This document shows positions 10,058-22,113 of a stretch of DNA of 64,000 bases, piece after piece (the stretch's first letter is position 1; every line of letters starts with the position of its first letter). The stretch is from assembly GCA_907163345.1 (NCBI GenBank), contig CAJQUN010000223.1, forward strand, positions 1-64,000, given 5' to 3'. The notes beneath the pieces are model-generated. The model was not told where the DNA came from and searched no databases. It saw only the letters and a program-made list of their open reading frames with translations. The stretch comes from Haberlea rhodopensis (Eukaryota > Streptophyta > Magnoliopsida > Lamiales > Gesneriaceae). Position numbers and translations under genes: made by a program.

Positions 10058-11315
10058 TTAATCTTTACTCGACCTCGAGTAAATCAGACAAAACTACAAT
10101 ATTTTTTTGCTTGGCTCATAGCATCATAACAAACTAACTTGTCCTCACTTTTATGCCTCAACAATTATAAACATGCATAGTAATGAAAGGCGGTGAAAAA
10201 TTAACAGTGGAACAATTTCAATCCCTATACATTTCATACTCAACAAAATAGTGAACGTGTGTGTGTGGTCATAAACAAGTGTTGTGTACAAATTATAGTT
10301 CCAAAATATGTAAATCCACAATAGTTCAAGTCATACACTAACACAAGTATAAGCTCACTTGCACACTCTTCTCCACTATCTTAGCTACTTTGCAAACATA
10401 AATCAAGTAGGTCTTTATTAGCTTGTAGCTTGGCCTAGGTATTGGCTTATGAAAGAAAGGGTAAGGATATTCAAACAAGAGAGTATGATGAAATGCACAC
10501 TAAAAGCTTCTCTTCTTGTATGAATTTTCAAACCTTGTTCATTTTTTTCAAGGTTTATTTCAACATTTTTCTTCTTTAGTGCCTTGGCTCCCCTTGGAGT
10601 CATATTTTTATCTATTTTCTCAAGGCATTCCTTTTTCTTTCATGCATTCCATTCTTTTGACAATTAAGCTCACAAATATACTTCAATGATTCCCAAGTGC
10701 ATTTGAATGAAATACATCATACTCCCTTAAAAGGTATGGATTAAAATCACATTTAGGCTCATTAGGGAAGGATGATAAGCTAGTCAAGGAATGTTGAATG
10801 GGGGTCTTGAGTATGCTTAGCATACTCCCATTCTTTTACATTAAGGCTCAAAAAGGGTACTAGAGATTGATTTTGTTTACATGGTAGGCTTGAAAGGCTC
10901 AAACGCATCAAAGATTGCCTATATCACTTTCATGTTTGCAAGTAGTCTAGACATACGCCTCAAAGAGCATGTAGTTAAGTTCTAGCATGTATTAGAGACT
11001 TCTTAAGACTATCACAAAATTTACACAATCTTCACTAAGTGATGCACACTTCACAAGTCATGACAATAATGTGCTCAAAATATTCAACTACTAAGTTAAA
11101 GTACACTTTGCATTAGAGTTCAAAGTGTTCCAAGGTTAACAATTCACCTATGTTCAAAAGCATGCATGATATCAATTAGGTTTCATCATGGGCTAGTGAT
11201 TCTAAGCATGTGTTCATTACTTATGAGCTCAAAATTTTAAATTTTTCGATTTTTTTGTATTTTTGAAATAAGAAAAACAATAACACACTACTAATCCCTC
11301 CCCCATACTTAAATC
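10058..11315 (-). other. Element A 3' internal non-coding region
   Basis: About 1.25 kb without a meaningful reading frame. It is strongly similar to the matching part of element B (15755-17100), and scattered blocks recur in C and F (for example GGCTCAAACGCATCAAAGAT near 10898 with a counterpart in C near 29695). Conservation without coding suggests a transcript-level function or shared ancestry. Confidence 0.6.
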
Positions 11316-12377
11316 TTACATTGTCCCCAATGTAAGGCAAAATACAAGAAACGAGAAAAGTGTAACTAATAAAGCAATAAAAAATAAAAAGAAAAAGGGA
11401 GAAAGGAAACTAACTCCCCTTGGGTTGCCTCCCAAGCAGCGCCTCTGTTTAATGTCGGTGGCCCGACGCCAATCTTCTCGCTTAAGACGATGCCTATTTG
11501 CCTTGAACCTCTTGGAGGGTTTTTGTCTTTTCACTATGTCGCCTTCCTCCAAAGAAGTCAGTTGAGGTCGATCAAGATCTACCTCATGGCATCCTTTAAC
11601 TTGTCGTCCCCTATGCTCGCCTTTGGGAATCTCATTCTGGTAAGATTCCTTGTTATCCACATCGACCTCTGCTTGTTCTTCAAGTATTGATGGCATCAGT
11701 ACCATCGTTTCTGGAGTTTCTACCTCTTTACCACTGTCCAAGGTGTTGTCTTCGAAAAAATAGTCCCAAGGATCCATTTCAACACAGTACTCTATCGCCG
11801 ACTCCTCTTCCACATCACTTGATTCATCTAAGTATTCAACATAGCTCTCAGTTGGAAACTTACCTTGCGGAGTTGTAGGATATACAAGCTCCTTTTCTTC
11901 TATTGGCACATGTATCTCCACTTCTAGCTCGGGTGGCATCAGTACCACCTTCTCCATAGTCTCCTCTTCTTCATCACTCCATGATTCGAATGCAATCATG
12001 GTCTCCTTTTGTGCTGCTATCCGATCGGCTGATCTTATTATTTGCTCCATTTGGTTACCCAAATTCTGAGTGCTAGCCCTGAATTCCTGTTGAAATTGCA
12101 AAGTACTATCATTAAGTTTTGAAAGAAGATCCTCTAAAGACTCACCAGGGGTATGGTATTGAGGTTGTTGCGGCCATGGCGAATATTGTGGTATGTATGG
12201 CGGTAGATAGGACTGCATGTAAGGTGGAGGTGGGCTCATCCATTGATTGTCATAGTTGAGATTGGGATGATCACTCCAACTTGAGTTGTATGTTCTTTGT
12301 TCACTCCCTACGCCAAGTTGGTGCACAAGATACGCCAATTCGTCTAGTCGCCTATAGTCCTCCATGAAAAGATCCAA
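11316..12377 (-). CDS. Element A gag-related frame, 353 residues
   Basis: The only sizeable frame in element A. It has a Tyr/Pro/Gln-rich segment (about residues 45-75), then LQFQQEFRASTQNLGNQMEQ (about 92-111), which resembles the segment after the zinc knuckle in Athila-type gag and is also present in B as QFQQETRASIQSLTTQMGQL. A very acidic middle follows (YVEYLDESSDVEEES). The tail RRCLGGNPRG is encoded by the conserved hairpin, then a hydrophobic run to the stop. The gag core (retrotrans_gag) and zinc knuckle are absent, so it is a remnant. Whether it is translated is unknown. Confidence 0.55.
   Translation of the reverse strand: MDLFMEDYRRLDELAYLVHQLGVGSEQRTYNSSWSDHPNLNYDNQWMSPPPPYMQSYLPPYIPQYSPWPQQPQYHTPGESLEDLLSKLNDSTLQFQQEFRASTQNLGNQMEQIIRSADRIAAQKETMIAFESWSDEEEETMEKVVLMPPELEVEIHVPIEEKELVYPTTPQGKFPTESYVEYLDESSDVEEESAIEYCVEMDPWDYFFEDNTLDSGKEVETPETMVLMPSILEEQAEVDVDNKESYQNEIPKGEHRGRQVKGCHEVDLDRPQLTSLEEGDIVKRQKPSKRFKANRHRLKREDWRRATDIKQRRCLGGNPRGVSFLSPFFFLFFIALLVTLFSFLVFCLTLGTM
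11419..11436 (-). other. Conserved CTTGGG/CCCAAG hairpin (element A)
   Basis: CTTGGGTTGCCTCCCAAG: a perfect 6-bp stem with a 6-base loop, flanked by AGCGCC. The identical 18-mer occurs at 17102-17119 (B), 30382-30399 (C) and 43627-43644 (F), always just downstream of the gag remnant in element orientation. It outlives the reading frame around it, which suggests an RNA function. Confidence 0.8.
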
Positions 12378-12498
12378 TTTTTAAGAAATCAACCTGTAAG
12401 CACGAACAAACAAGAGTAGCGGTGTGGGGGAAAGAAAGAAATAAAACGAAATAGAGAAAAAAAAACAGAAAATATTAACACAAAAATATACAACGCCT

Positions 12499-12515
12499 CC
12501 CCGGCAACGGCGCCA
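12499..12515 (-). other. Primer binding site of element A (tRNA-Asp type)
   Basis: On the minus strand it reads TGGCGCCGTTGCCGGGG, the complement of a plant tRNA-Asp 3' end. It lies five bases from the 5' LTR. This primer is typical of Athila/Tat elements. Confidence 0.85.
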
Positions 12516-12520
12516 AAATT

Positions 12521-14035
12521 TGGTGTGCGCTTATCGTGTACGCCCAAATTAACCCCACTCAATCCTCAAGATTGATAACAATAATGTAGTAGCGTGAGTA
12601 GGGATCGATCCCACGAGGAGGTGTGAATTCTTGTGTTAATGAAAATCAAAATCAAAAGAATAAAAGATGGGGTTGTGAATGAATTATACTAATTAAAATT
12701 AAAACTAAAGATTAAAGTAACGAAAGTTATTCTTGGTATCGGTCGACTCTTCCTTGGAATTATCATCTATTTCATCGATTCACAAAAGACTCAATTTTTC
12801 ATATGAATATTCATCGTTGGACGTTTAATCCAATAATCAAAGTCCTATCTCACCTTACGTGTAGTTAAGTAGCCCAAGCGTTCTAGTTTAACCCTTATCA
12901 AACAATCAATCAAAATACAAGCGATTAAGATTTAAATTGATGATAGCATATGAACTAGTGAGATCGATGAAGCTAAACAACATAATCCAAGCGTCTATGT
13001 TTAATCTAGTCAAGTGTTCTTCCTAAGAATGTAACAAACTCACAAGCGGAATTTAATTAATCTTAGTTGCTTCGTAAATTAGAGGGATCAAACGATTCCG
13101 TATTTGATATCTAATTTAGCGTTAGATTTCATGCAAGTTACTAGGTTGTCAATCCAATAAACAAACATCAATCATATCAACAAAATCAGAAAAACTCTTG
13201 ATATTCAATAAAATTGATATATAAAGCGTATGAATCTCCCCAAGATAAATAATTCCAAGGATTTGTCTTCCTCAACCAAGAATTAAAAACTAGCTAGACA
13301 TAATCTAATAAAAACAATAAATAAAAGCAAGGGAAAGAATACTAATCCGATCTCCGCTCGTCGAGGTGTCAATCCCGCCTTCGCTTCGATCTTCGTAGCG
13401 TTCTTCAATAAAATTGAGAGAAAAATTATAAAACTATCCTAAACTACTCTACCCTAACTATCTAGATAGTTAAAAGGTCTGAATTTCGAGTATATATGTA
13501 TTGGGAGGCTGATGGAGTAGGTTAGAATCCATGTGGGAAGGAAAGAAATCAAGTTTTTTAATTTTCCAAAAGTCTTCAGGCGTAATTACGCGTATAATGG
13601 CGTAGCTACGCCTAGACATGCCGTAGCGTTGGCGTAATTACGCCTGTGAATGGCGTAATTACGCCTGTCCATCATTTTTCTGGCGAGTTTTGTATTTTGG
13701 CCATAACTTTCACATACGAACTCCGAATTCGACGAGTCAGCTGTCCACGCGAAGATAACTCAAAGTCTACAACTTTTATATGGACCACATTCCCAAAACT
13801 TGGCTGGAATACATAGAAATTTGAGGAGAAAGGAGCAACATATGTCTTTGATTCCGGTTTTTTCCTCTTTTCTTCAACTTTATTGCTTCTTTCATCATTT
13901 TAGCTTGATTTCTTCACCTTTCCCTACATTTACACAAATATACGATTAGGTAGCATATGTATCAATTTATCCATCAAAATATACCAAATCGTAGACAATT
14001 AAGCGCAATAGATGTGTCTATTTCTAGTCACATCA
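12521..14035 (-). repeat. 5' LTR of element A
   Basis: 1515 bp, the same length as the other copy. I noticed only an added C near 12611 and a missing T near 13767. It ends next to target duplication GTCGG. Confidence 0.95.
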
Positions 14036-14226
14036 GTCGGGTTGAGGCAGTGAGCTACGAGGGACACAGGAATGCATAGGATTCAAGTTATGATTAGTAT
14101 CTACTCTAGGAGTAGTGTAAATCTAAATGACATTCTTGTAGAATGTAATGAAATATTTTTGAAGTTTTGTATTTTGGCCTGTAATCCTGTTAGCTCGTGT
14201 AACAACCAAAACCTTAAGATGTTACC
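14036..14226 (+). repeat. 3' LTR of T1, second segment
   Basis: Continues the T1 LTR after element A: starts with the second GTCGG copy and runs to target bases TTACC (14222-14226), where element B is inserted. It matches 1632-1823 of the 5' LTR, including the CTACTC/GAGTAG hairpin (14101-14115). The short open frame beginning at 14072 crosses into B and is not a gene. Confidence 0.93.
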
Positions 14227-15741
14227 TGGTGTGCGTTTATCGTGTACGCCCAAATTAACCCTTCTTCAGTTAATAACAAAAATATGTAGTAGTGGAAGTA
14301 GGGATCGATCTCACAGGGAAGGTAAATTTATTTTGTGTCAATTATCAAAGAACTAGTAACAATGGGGGGTTTGGACTGGATTACTACTACTTAGCAAATA
14401 TCAGAATTAAACTAATTAACGAGATTAACTAAGATGATTTAAACTTATGAGAGTGAAGCGATTCTTGGTTTCCAGGTAACCGTACTTTTGGAAAATTATC
14501 TTTTGGTCATCAAATCAAAACATTCGAATTCTTTCGATTATCTATCGAATGGAAATTCAATTCCTACTCATCTTATTCTTAGTCAAAGAGAAAACAGCAT
14601 TCAATTCAACCCTTACCAAATCTCTAATCACCACTACAGCCGTTAATGATTAAATCAATGATAGTTTTCAAAACTAATGAGTTCGACAAATCTAATCAAT
14701 AAAAACTACAGCCGTTAGAATTGATTACTCAATCGTTTCTCCTAAGAATTCAATAACACCTACAGCCGGTTAATTATTAATCTTAGTTGTTTCTTAGCAA
14801 ACTATCGATTATGTTATTGAATATTAGGTGATCGGTCTAATACACAAACACAACAATCATGGAATTCGAATTCTGAGAAACCAATTGAAACCGAAGATTA
14901 ATTCAACAATCAAACCAAATTCTCACAAAAGATTTAAATCCAAAAGTACGTATCCCTTCAACCAAGAATCGAAGGGTTTTAGCCTAGCATAATTAAATCT
15001 AAAAGCAATAAAAATTCAATGGAAAACATTCAATAAATAAAGGAAAAGAAATTACTAATATAAATCACGATTCCGGCTTGTCAATTCCGGTTCCGTTCTT
15101 CGTCGTTCTTGAAGAAAACTTTGAAAGAAAATTAATCTAAAATCTCTAAATATTCTAAGAGTATGAAATTATGCTTAATATGAGGTAAAAATCATGTATA
15201 TGAGGTATGGAGGCTGATGGAGTAGGGTAAAATCCATGTGGGAATGAAAGAAATCAAGTTTTTTAATTTTCCAAAAGTCTTCAGGCGTAATTACGCGTAT
15301 AATGGCGTAGCTACGCCTAGACATGCCGTAGCGTTGGGGTAATTACGCCTGTGAATGGCGTAATTACGCCTGTCCATCATTTTTCTGGCGAGTTTTGTAT
15401 TTTGGCCATAACTTTCACATACAAACTCCGAATTCGACGAGTCAGCTGTCCACGCGAAGATAACTCAAAGTTCTACAACTTTTATATGGACCACATTCCC
15501 AAATCTTGGCTGGAATACATAGAAATTTGAGGAGAAAGGAGCAACATGTGTCTTTGATTCCGGTTTTTTCCTCTTTTCTTCAACTTTATTGCTTCTTTCA
15601 TCATTTTAGCTTGATTTCTTCACCTTTCCCTACATTTACACAAATATACGATTAGGTAGCATATGTATCAATTTATCCATCAAAATATACCAAATCGTAG
15701 ACAATTAAGTGCAATAGATGTGTCTAATTCTAGTCACATCA
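14227..15741 (-). repeat. 3' LTR of element B
   Basis: 1515 bp, TGGTGTGCG...CACATCA on +. Its U3 part (about 15209-15741), including the GGCGTAATTACGCC array, is nearly the same as in element A. The R-U5 part after the first 100 or so bases is different. Confidence 0.95.
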
Positions 15742-17101
15742 AACACCCCCATACTTACTCTTTACTCGACCTCGAGTAAACAATCAAAACTACAATATTT
15801 TTGGTTGGCTCATAGGTTCATAACAAAGCAACTTGTCCTCACTTTACTGCCTCAACAATTTTAACATGCATAATAATGAACGACGGTGAAAAGTTAACAG
15901 TGGAACAAGTTCAATCCCTAAACATTTCGTACCCAACGAAGTAGTGAACGTGTGTGTGTGGTCATAAACAAGTGTTGTGTACAAATTATAGATTCAAAAT
16001 ATGCAAAGCCATAATAGTACACTAACACAAGTATAAGCTCACTTGCACATTCTTCTCCACTATCTTAGCTACTTTGCAAACATAAATCAAGTAGGTCTTT
16101 ATTAGCTTGTAGCTTGGCCTAGGTATTGGCTTATGAAAGAAAGGGTAAGGATATTCAAACAAGAGAGTATGATGAAATGCACACTAAAAGCTTCTATTCT
16201 TGTATGAATTTTTCAACTTCGTTCTTTTTCACAAGGTTTATTTCAACACTTTTCTTCTTTTGTGCCTTGGCTCCCCTTGGAGTCATATTTTTATCAATTT
16301 TTTTCAAGGCATCCCTTTTTCTTTCATGCATTCCATTCTTTTGACAATTAAGCTCACAAATATACTTCAATGATTTCCAAGTGCATTTGAATGAAATACA
16401 TCATACTCCCTTAAAAGGTATGGATTAAAATCACATTTAGGCTTAAAGGGTAGGATGATAAGCTAGTCAAGAAATGTTGGATGGGGTCTTTAGTATGCTT
16501 AGCATACTACCATTCTTTTACATTTAAATCTCAAAATAGGTACTAGAGAATGATTTTGTTTACATGGTAGGCTTGAAAGGCTCAAACGCATCAAAGATTG
16601 CCTATATCACTTTCATGTTTGCAAGTAGTCTAGACATACGCCTCAAAGAGCATGTAGTTAAGTTCTAGCATGTATTAGAGACTTCTTAAGACTATCACAA
16701 AGTTTACACAATCTTCACTAAGCTATGCACACTTCACAAGCCATGACAATAATGTGCTCAAAATATTCAACTTACTAAGTTAAAGTACACTTTGCATTAG
16801 AGTTCAAAGTGTTCCAAGGTTAACAATTCACCTATGTTCAAAGCATGCATGCCATCAATTAGGTTTCATCATGGGCTAGTGATTCTAAGCATGTGTTCAT
16901 TACTAACTATGAGCTCAAAATTTTAAATTTTTCGATTTTTTTTTTGTATTTTTGCAATAAGAAAAACAATAACACACTACTAATCCCTCCCCCATACTTA
17001 AATCTTACATTGTCCCCAATGTAAGGCAAAAATATAAGAAAAGAGAAAAGTTTAAACTAAAAAGCAATAAAAATAAAAGGGTAAAAGGGAAACTAACTCC
17101 C
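15742..17101 (-). other. Element B purine tract and 3' internal non-coding region
   Basis: Starts with the purine tract (GTATGGGGGTGTT on minus). It then holds about 1.3 kb of AT-rich non-coding sequence closely similar to 10058-11418 in element A. No credible reading frame. Confidence 0.65.
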
Positions 17102-17119
17102 CTTGGGTTGCCTCCCAAG
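17102..17119 (-). other. Conserved CTTGGG/CCCAAG hairpin (element B)
   Basis: Identical 18-base hairpin to that in A, C and F, placed just after the end of the gag-protease frame in element orientation. Confidence 0.8.
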
Positions 17120-17162
17120 CAGCGCCTCTGTTTAACGTCGGTGGCCCGACGCCAGTCCTCTA

Positions 17163-19624
17163 TCAAGGTGGTTGATGCAGTGTTGCTCTATCCTTCCTTA
17201 ACCACCTCAATATCTTCTTCACTCCTCGGTATTTCGGCCTGTTGCCCTTTGAGTGGTCGTCCTCAGTCCTTACTCCTTCGGCACATGATTGACATGGTCG
17301 GTCCGGAGGATGCTTCTTTCCAATGGTACGATCCTGCAATTGAGAAATAAGAGGATCAGCAGTATCATGAGTAGATAAAGCAGCAATAGTATGAACAGTA
17401 TGCACAGGAGGGGGATCCATACCTCTCTTCTCGTCAAGGCCATCAGTAGCCTTTCCCATTCCCCACAACTCATCATTATCAAAATCAGAATCATAATCAT
17501 CATGTACATCAATAGCGTAACTAGAATGCTCAAGAGGTTTAATGGGTTCATACATGTTGAATTTTTCAATTTCACCATTAGACTCCATGGTTATCAACCC
17601 GCTATTCATATTGATTACTGAATTTGATGATTTCAAGAATGGTCTTCCTAAAATAATTAGACTAGAAGGATCACCATTTCTCATGTCTAAGACATAGAAA
17701 TCGGCTGTGAAGACCAAATTCTTTACATGCACAACTACGTCCTCTATTATCCCCTTAGGTATGACCATGGATTTATCAGCTAAGTGAATAACTGCTCTAT
17801 TTCTTTTTAAAGGTCCCATCTTCAGTTGAGAGTACATTGAGTAAGGCATGACATTTATGGACGATCCTAAATCGAGCATAGCCTTCTCAATCCTAATAGA
17901 CTTAATCTCACATGGGATAAAGAACATACCTGGGTCCTTGCATTTAATGGGGATGCTTCTTTGGTTATCCGCTGAAACATTGTCATTGAGCTCGACCTTG
18001 GGCTGCCCCTTGTGTTCCTTGCTTTGATCCTCTTTCACGGTTTCATGCAATGGGACTTGCTCTTTGCAGCGTGGACTCATCTCGGAGAGGCGTTTGAGTC
18101 CGGTACCTTTCCTATTGTCCTTCAATGCTTGGGGGAAAGGGGGTGGTTCTCTATATTCAGAAAGTTTGGGGTACTTACCTCGTGGTTCCTCCCCTTGCAT
18201 TGGTTCTTCAACATCTGTCTCTGTCTCCGTCATCTCTTCTTTTTGGGGTGGTGTCAGTACCACCTTTTCTTCAGCTGCATCTTCATTCACATTCACTGTG
18301 ATAGCACTCACATTTTCCCGGGGGTTCATCTCTGGTTGTGATGGCAGTCCATTTGAAATCCTTGCTTCGATCTTGCTGATTGAAGTTGCCAATTGTCCCA
18401 TCTGCGTCGTCAAGCTCTGGATGCTTGCCCTTGTCTCCTGTTGAAATTGTAAGCTATTTTCAGCAATAATTTGGATGCTATGTTCTAACCTGTCAGAGGG
18501 AGGTTGCGCTGGCGGTGGTGGAGGTCGCTGATATGGCGGTCTGTAGGGTTGAGGTTGGTGCATCTGTGGGTTTCCATAGCCTTGGTTCGGATGGTCTCTC
18601 CACCCTTGATTGTAGTTGTTTGGTGGATGGTCATAATTCCTTTGTGGGGGACCTGGGAATCCTCCTGCAGCATTTACGTTCTCCGTGGTTGTCTCTTGTA
18701 GTGAGGGGCATGCGTCTGTGGAATGGTTCGCAGCCAGACAGATTCCACACGGCTTTGTCTTTCCTACATTTCCACCTGCCATGCCACGCACAAGAAAAGT
18801 GAGGTCTATCAGTTGTTGTTCTAAGTTTGATACGTTTACCTCTTTTCTTTGCGGTTGTCCATGGCGCACAGATCCGAATTGTTGGGAGTTGGCCGCCATG
18901 TTAGCTATCAACCTTCTAGCTTCCTCCGCTGTTTTATCTATAAATGCTCCTCCGCTTGCCGCGTCCACTAAGTTCCTGTCAGAAGAAAGTAAACCTTCAT
19001 AAAAGTATTGGATGAGAAGGTGTTCACTTATCTGGTGTTGTGGACAACTTGCGCACAACTTTCTTGAATCTCTCCCAGTACTCGTGTAGTGATTCCTCGT
19101 AGAGCTGCTTCACACCATATATCTCTTTCCTCAAGTTCGTTGCCCGTGAAGCTGGGAAGTACTTTTCTAGGAATACTCTTTGTAAGTCATTCCACGTGGT
19201 GATCGATCCGGATGGTAAGTAGAAGAGCCAGTCTTTTGCAGCGTCCTTTAGAGAAAACGGGAACGCTCTTAGCTTTATTTGATCCTCAGTGATTCCGGTC
19301 GGCTTCATGGTAGTGCACACCACGTGGAATTCCATCAGATGCTTATGTGGGACCTGCAAGACCATGAAAAGATGGCAATAAGTGAATTAAACCAGATTTG
19401 AGTTCAAAATTTACGTTATTGGCCAGAGCAGGGAAACTGATGCAGAGCGGTTGTTGATCCAAGTTAGGATTTGCGAGCTGCCTCAAGCTTTGATTTGCAG
19501 CCATGTTGTTCCTTTCTTCCTCTTCAAGCAGCCTTGCTTCTCTCCTTCTCTGATGTAGCGTCCTCTCAATATCAGGATCGTAGTGAAAGTTATCTTCGTG
19601 ATTGAACGATCCACATGTACTCAT
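17163..19624 (-). pseudogene. gag: Element B gag-protease, frameshifted
   Basis: It reads from MSTCGSFNHEDNFHYDPDIE (start near 19624). The gag core carries LRAFPFSLKDAAKDWLFYLP and WNDLQRVFLEKYFPASRA, then LLIQYFYEGLL and ANMAANSQQFG. A zinc-knuckle-like segment reads CGICLAANHSTDAC. A Pro/Gln-rich linker leads to an aspartic-protease fold with DLGSSINVMPYSM, the DLG(A/S)S variant usual in this lineage, and IILGRPFLKSSNSVI. Frames change near 19350 and near 19040. Pol is missing after the protease. Gag builds the particle; the protease processes it. Confidence 0.85.
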
Positions 19625-19691
19625 TAACAAACCAAAGTAGTAATGCGGGATAAAAAAATAAAAAAAAATCGACACAAATAAATGTTGCCCT

Positions 19692-19708
19692 CCCCGGCAA
19701 CGGCGCCA
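19692..19708 (-). other. Primer binding site of element B (tRNA-Asp type)
   Basis: TGGCGCCGTTGCCGGGG on minus, identical to that of element A, five bases from the 5' LTR. Confidence 0.85.
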
Positions 19709-19713
19709 AAATT

Positions 19714-21228
19714 TGGTGTGCGTTTATCGTGTAAGCCCAAATTAACCCTTCTTCAGTTAATAACAAAAATATGTAGTAGTGGAAGTAGGGATCGATCTCA
19801 CAGGGAAGGTAAATTTATTTTGTGTCAATTATCAAAGAACTAGTAACAATGGGGGGTTTGGACTGGATTACTACTACTTAGCAAATATCAGAATTAAACT
19901 AATTAACGAGATTAACTAAGATGATTTAAACTTATGAGAGTGAAGCGATTCTTGGTTTCCAGGTAACCGTACTTTTGGAAAATTATCTTTTGGTCATCAA
20001 ATCAAAACATTCGAATTCTTTCGATTATCTATCGAATGGAAATTCAATTCCTACTCATCTTATTCTTAGTCAAAGAGAAAACAGCATTCAATTCAACCCT
20101 TACCAAATCTCTAATCACCACTACAGCCGTTAATGATTAAATCAATGATAGTTGTCAAAACTAATGAGTTCGACAAATCTAATCAATAAAAACTACAGCC
20201 GTTAGAATTGATTACTCAATCGTTTCTCCTAAGAATTCAATAACACCTACAGCCGGTTAATTATTAATCTTAGTTGTTTCTTAGCAAACTATCGATTATG
20301 TTATTGAATATTAGGTGATCGGTCTAATACACAAACACAACAATCATGGAATTCGAATTCTGAGAAACCAATTGAAACCGAAGATTAATTCAACAATCAA
20401 ACCAAATTCTCACAAAAGATTTAAATCCAAAAGTACGTATCCCTTCAACCAAGAATCGAAGGGTTTTAGCCTAGCATAATTAAATCTAAAAGCAATAAAA
20501 ATTCAATGGAAAACATTCAATAAATAAAGGAAAAGAAATTACTAATATAAATCACGATTCCGGCTTGTCAATTCCGGTTCCGTTCTTCGTCGTTCTTGAA
20601 GAAAACTTTGAAAGAAAATTAATCTAAAATCTCTAAATATTCTAAGAGTATGAAATTATGCTTAATATGAGGTAAAAATCATGTATATGAGGTGTGGAGG
20701 CTGATGGAGTAGGGTAAAATCCATGTGGGAAGGAAAGAAATCAAGTTTTTTAATTTTCCAAAAGTCTTCAGGCGTAATTACGCGTATAATGGCGTAGCTA
20801 CGCCTAGACATGCCGTAGCGTTGGGGTAATTACGCCTGTGAATGGCGTAATTACGCCTGTCCATCATTTTTCTGGCGAGTTTTGTATTTTGGCCATAACT
20901 TTCACATACGAACTCCGAATTCGACGAGTCAGCTGTCCACGCGAAGATAACTCAAAGTTCTACAACTTTTATATGGACCACATTCCCAAATCTTGGCTGG
21001 AATACATAGAAATTTGAGGAGAAAGGAGCAACATGTGTCTTTGATTCCGGTTTTTTCCTCTTTTCTTCAACTTTATTGCTTCTTTCATCATTTTAGCTTG
21101 ATTTCTTCACCTTTCCCTACATTTACACAAATATACGATTAGGTAGCATATGTATCAATTTATCCATCAAAATATACCAAATCGTAGACAATTAAGTGCA
21201 ATAGATGTGTCTAATTCTAGTCACATCA
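19714..21228 (-). repeat. 5' LTR of element B
   Basis: 1515 bp; partner of 14227-15741. It ends in CACATCA next to target duplication TTACC. Confidence 0.95.
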
Positions 21229-21291
21229 TTACCTTAATGCATGATTAGTCCTTCTTATGTCTTTAATCACTGTTAAGGTTGGAAGACCCCA
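21229..21291 (+). repeat. 3' LTR of T1, last segment
   Basis: After the second TTACC, the final 58 bases of the T1 LTR match 1818-1878 and end ...GGAAGACCCCA. The expected flanking target bases are CATTT; the partner lies outside the window. Confidence 0.88.
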
Positions 21292-21296
21292 CATTT

Positions 21297-22113
21297 ATTA
21301 TGTCCAGATTTATTATAATCATTTGTTGGACTAAATATGATTTAGATTTTATTGATAATTAATTTTAGAATTAATTAATTAGAAGTGGAATTGACCAAGT
21401 GAAGGTCAACTGGCAAATTAATCGAATCATAAAATAATTTGAAGTTGTAAAATATACTCCGATAATGTTTTAGAGATAAATTAATTAAAATGAAGAATTT
21501 AAGTTTTGGGTTTTTGGAGTGTGTAGAAATCCCGATTGGTAGTTGTAAATTTAATTTATCAGTGCACCGGTGACACTTCGATGTACAAAACCGGGCAAGG
21601 ATACAAAAATAAATATGTTATGTTGGGCATTTTTTCGGACACACACCAAACGTGTAAAAACACGCACACAGAACCCGATCCCCTTCTTTCCTTCGCTGCT
21701 GCTCGACCCCTTGCCGCTAAACCGCCGCGCCCGCCCCCGTCCGAGCTCCTTCCGGCGCGTCCGAACCACCATCGCCTTCGTCTCTCCCAGGCGCTTCTTT
21801 CCATACCAAGAACGTGAAGTTTCGTCGCGTATTTCGTTCGAATCTCGCAAGGAAGCGCAGCGGTAAAAATCACGATTTCGTCCGATTTTGGAGCGATTTT
21901 ATTCCAATTTTTTTTGTGGGTAATCCTCGCCGTCCCTCAGTCGTTGTTCACCTGAAATCCCTCGATTTTTTGATGAACTTTGTTTCGATTTTGCTGGCAT
22001 TTTTGGAAGGGTTTGCTATTGTGTGTTTGAGTGTGTGCGTGTGTGCGTGAGTGTGTACTGTGCGTGTATGAGTGTGTGTATTTGTGTGCTGATTACATGT
22101 ATTTGTGAGTGTT
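21297..22113 (+). repeat. LTR P, left part (old chromovirus-type LTR)
   Basis: Diverged relative of LTR H with the same build: AT-rich U3, a GC-rich leader (21680-21830), and a splice-donor-like GGGTAATCC near 21918. A GT-rich microsatellite-like stretch (22020-22108) is where LTR H inserted. The exact left end is unclear; TGTCCAG at 21301 is a candidate. The short frames here are not genes. Confidence 0.65.

Larger units (their letters stand above)
8530..14035 (-). mobile_element. Element A: young non-autonomous Athila-like LTR retrotransposon
   Basis: A complete 5506-bp element inserted in the T1 3' LTR, flanked by target duplication GTCGG (8525-8529 and 14036-14040). Two 1515-bp LTRs start TGGTGTGCGC and end CACATCA as read on +. 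The primer site next to the right LTR and the purine tract next to the left LTR place the element on the minus strand. It has no protease, reverse transcriptase or integrase, only one gag-related frame. I can see only two single-base indels between the LTRs, so insertion is very recent and must have used enzymes supplied by another element. Confidence 0.95.
14227..21228 (-). mobile_element. Element B: non-autonomous Athila-like element with gag-protease
   Basis: A complete 7002-bp element, minus orientation, inside the T1 3' LTR. Target duplication TTACC lies at 14222-14226 and 21229-21233. LTRs are 1515 bp each. Gag and an aspartic-protease region are recognisable; no reverse transcriptase, RNase H or integrase is present. 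I see about five substitutions between its LTRs (for example CGTGTACGCC against CGTGTAAGCC), so it is young but older than A. Confidence 0.95.

Noticed and set aside
18064..18444. Plus-strand frames over 17108-19002
   Set aside because: Shadows of the minus-strand gag-protease of element B, which has recognisable motifs.
21680..21830. CpG-rich promoter or first exon of a host gene (also near 22550-22680, 57470-57590, 63300-63430)
   Set aside because: The GC-rich stretch is the leader of LTRs P, H and K, repeated in each copy with a TATA box upstream in H and K.
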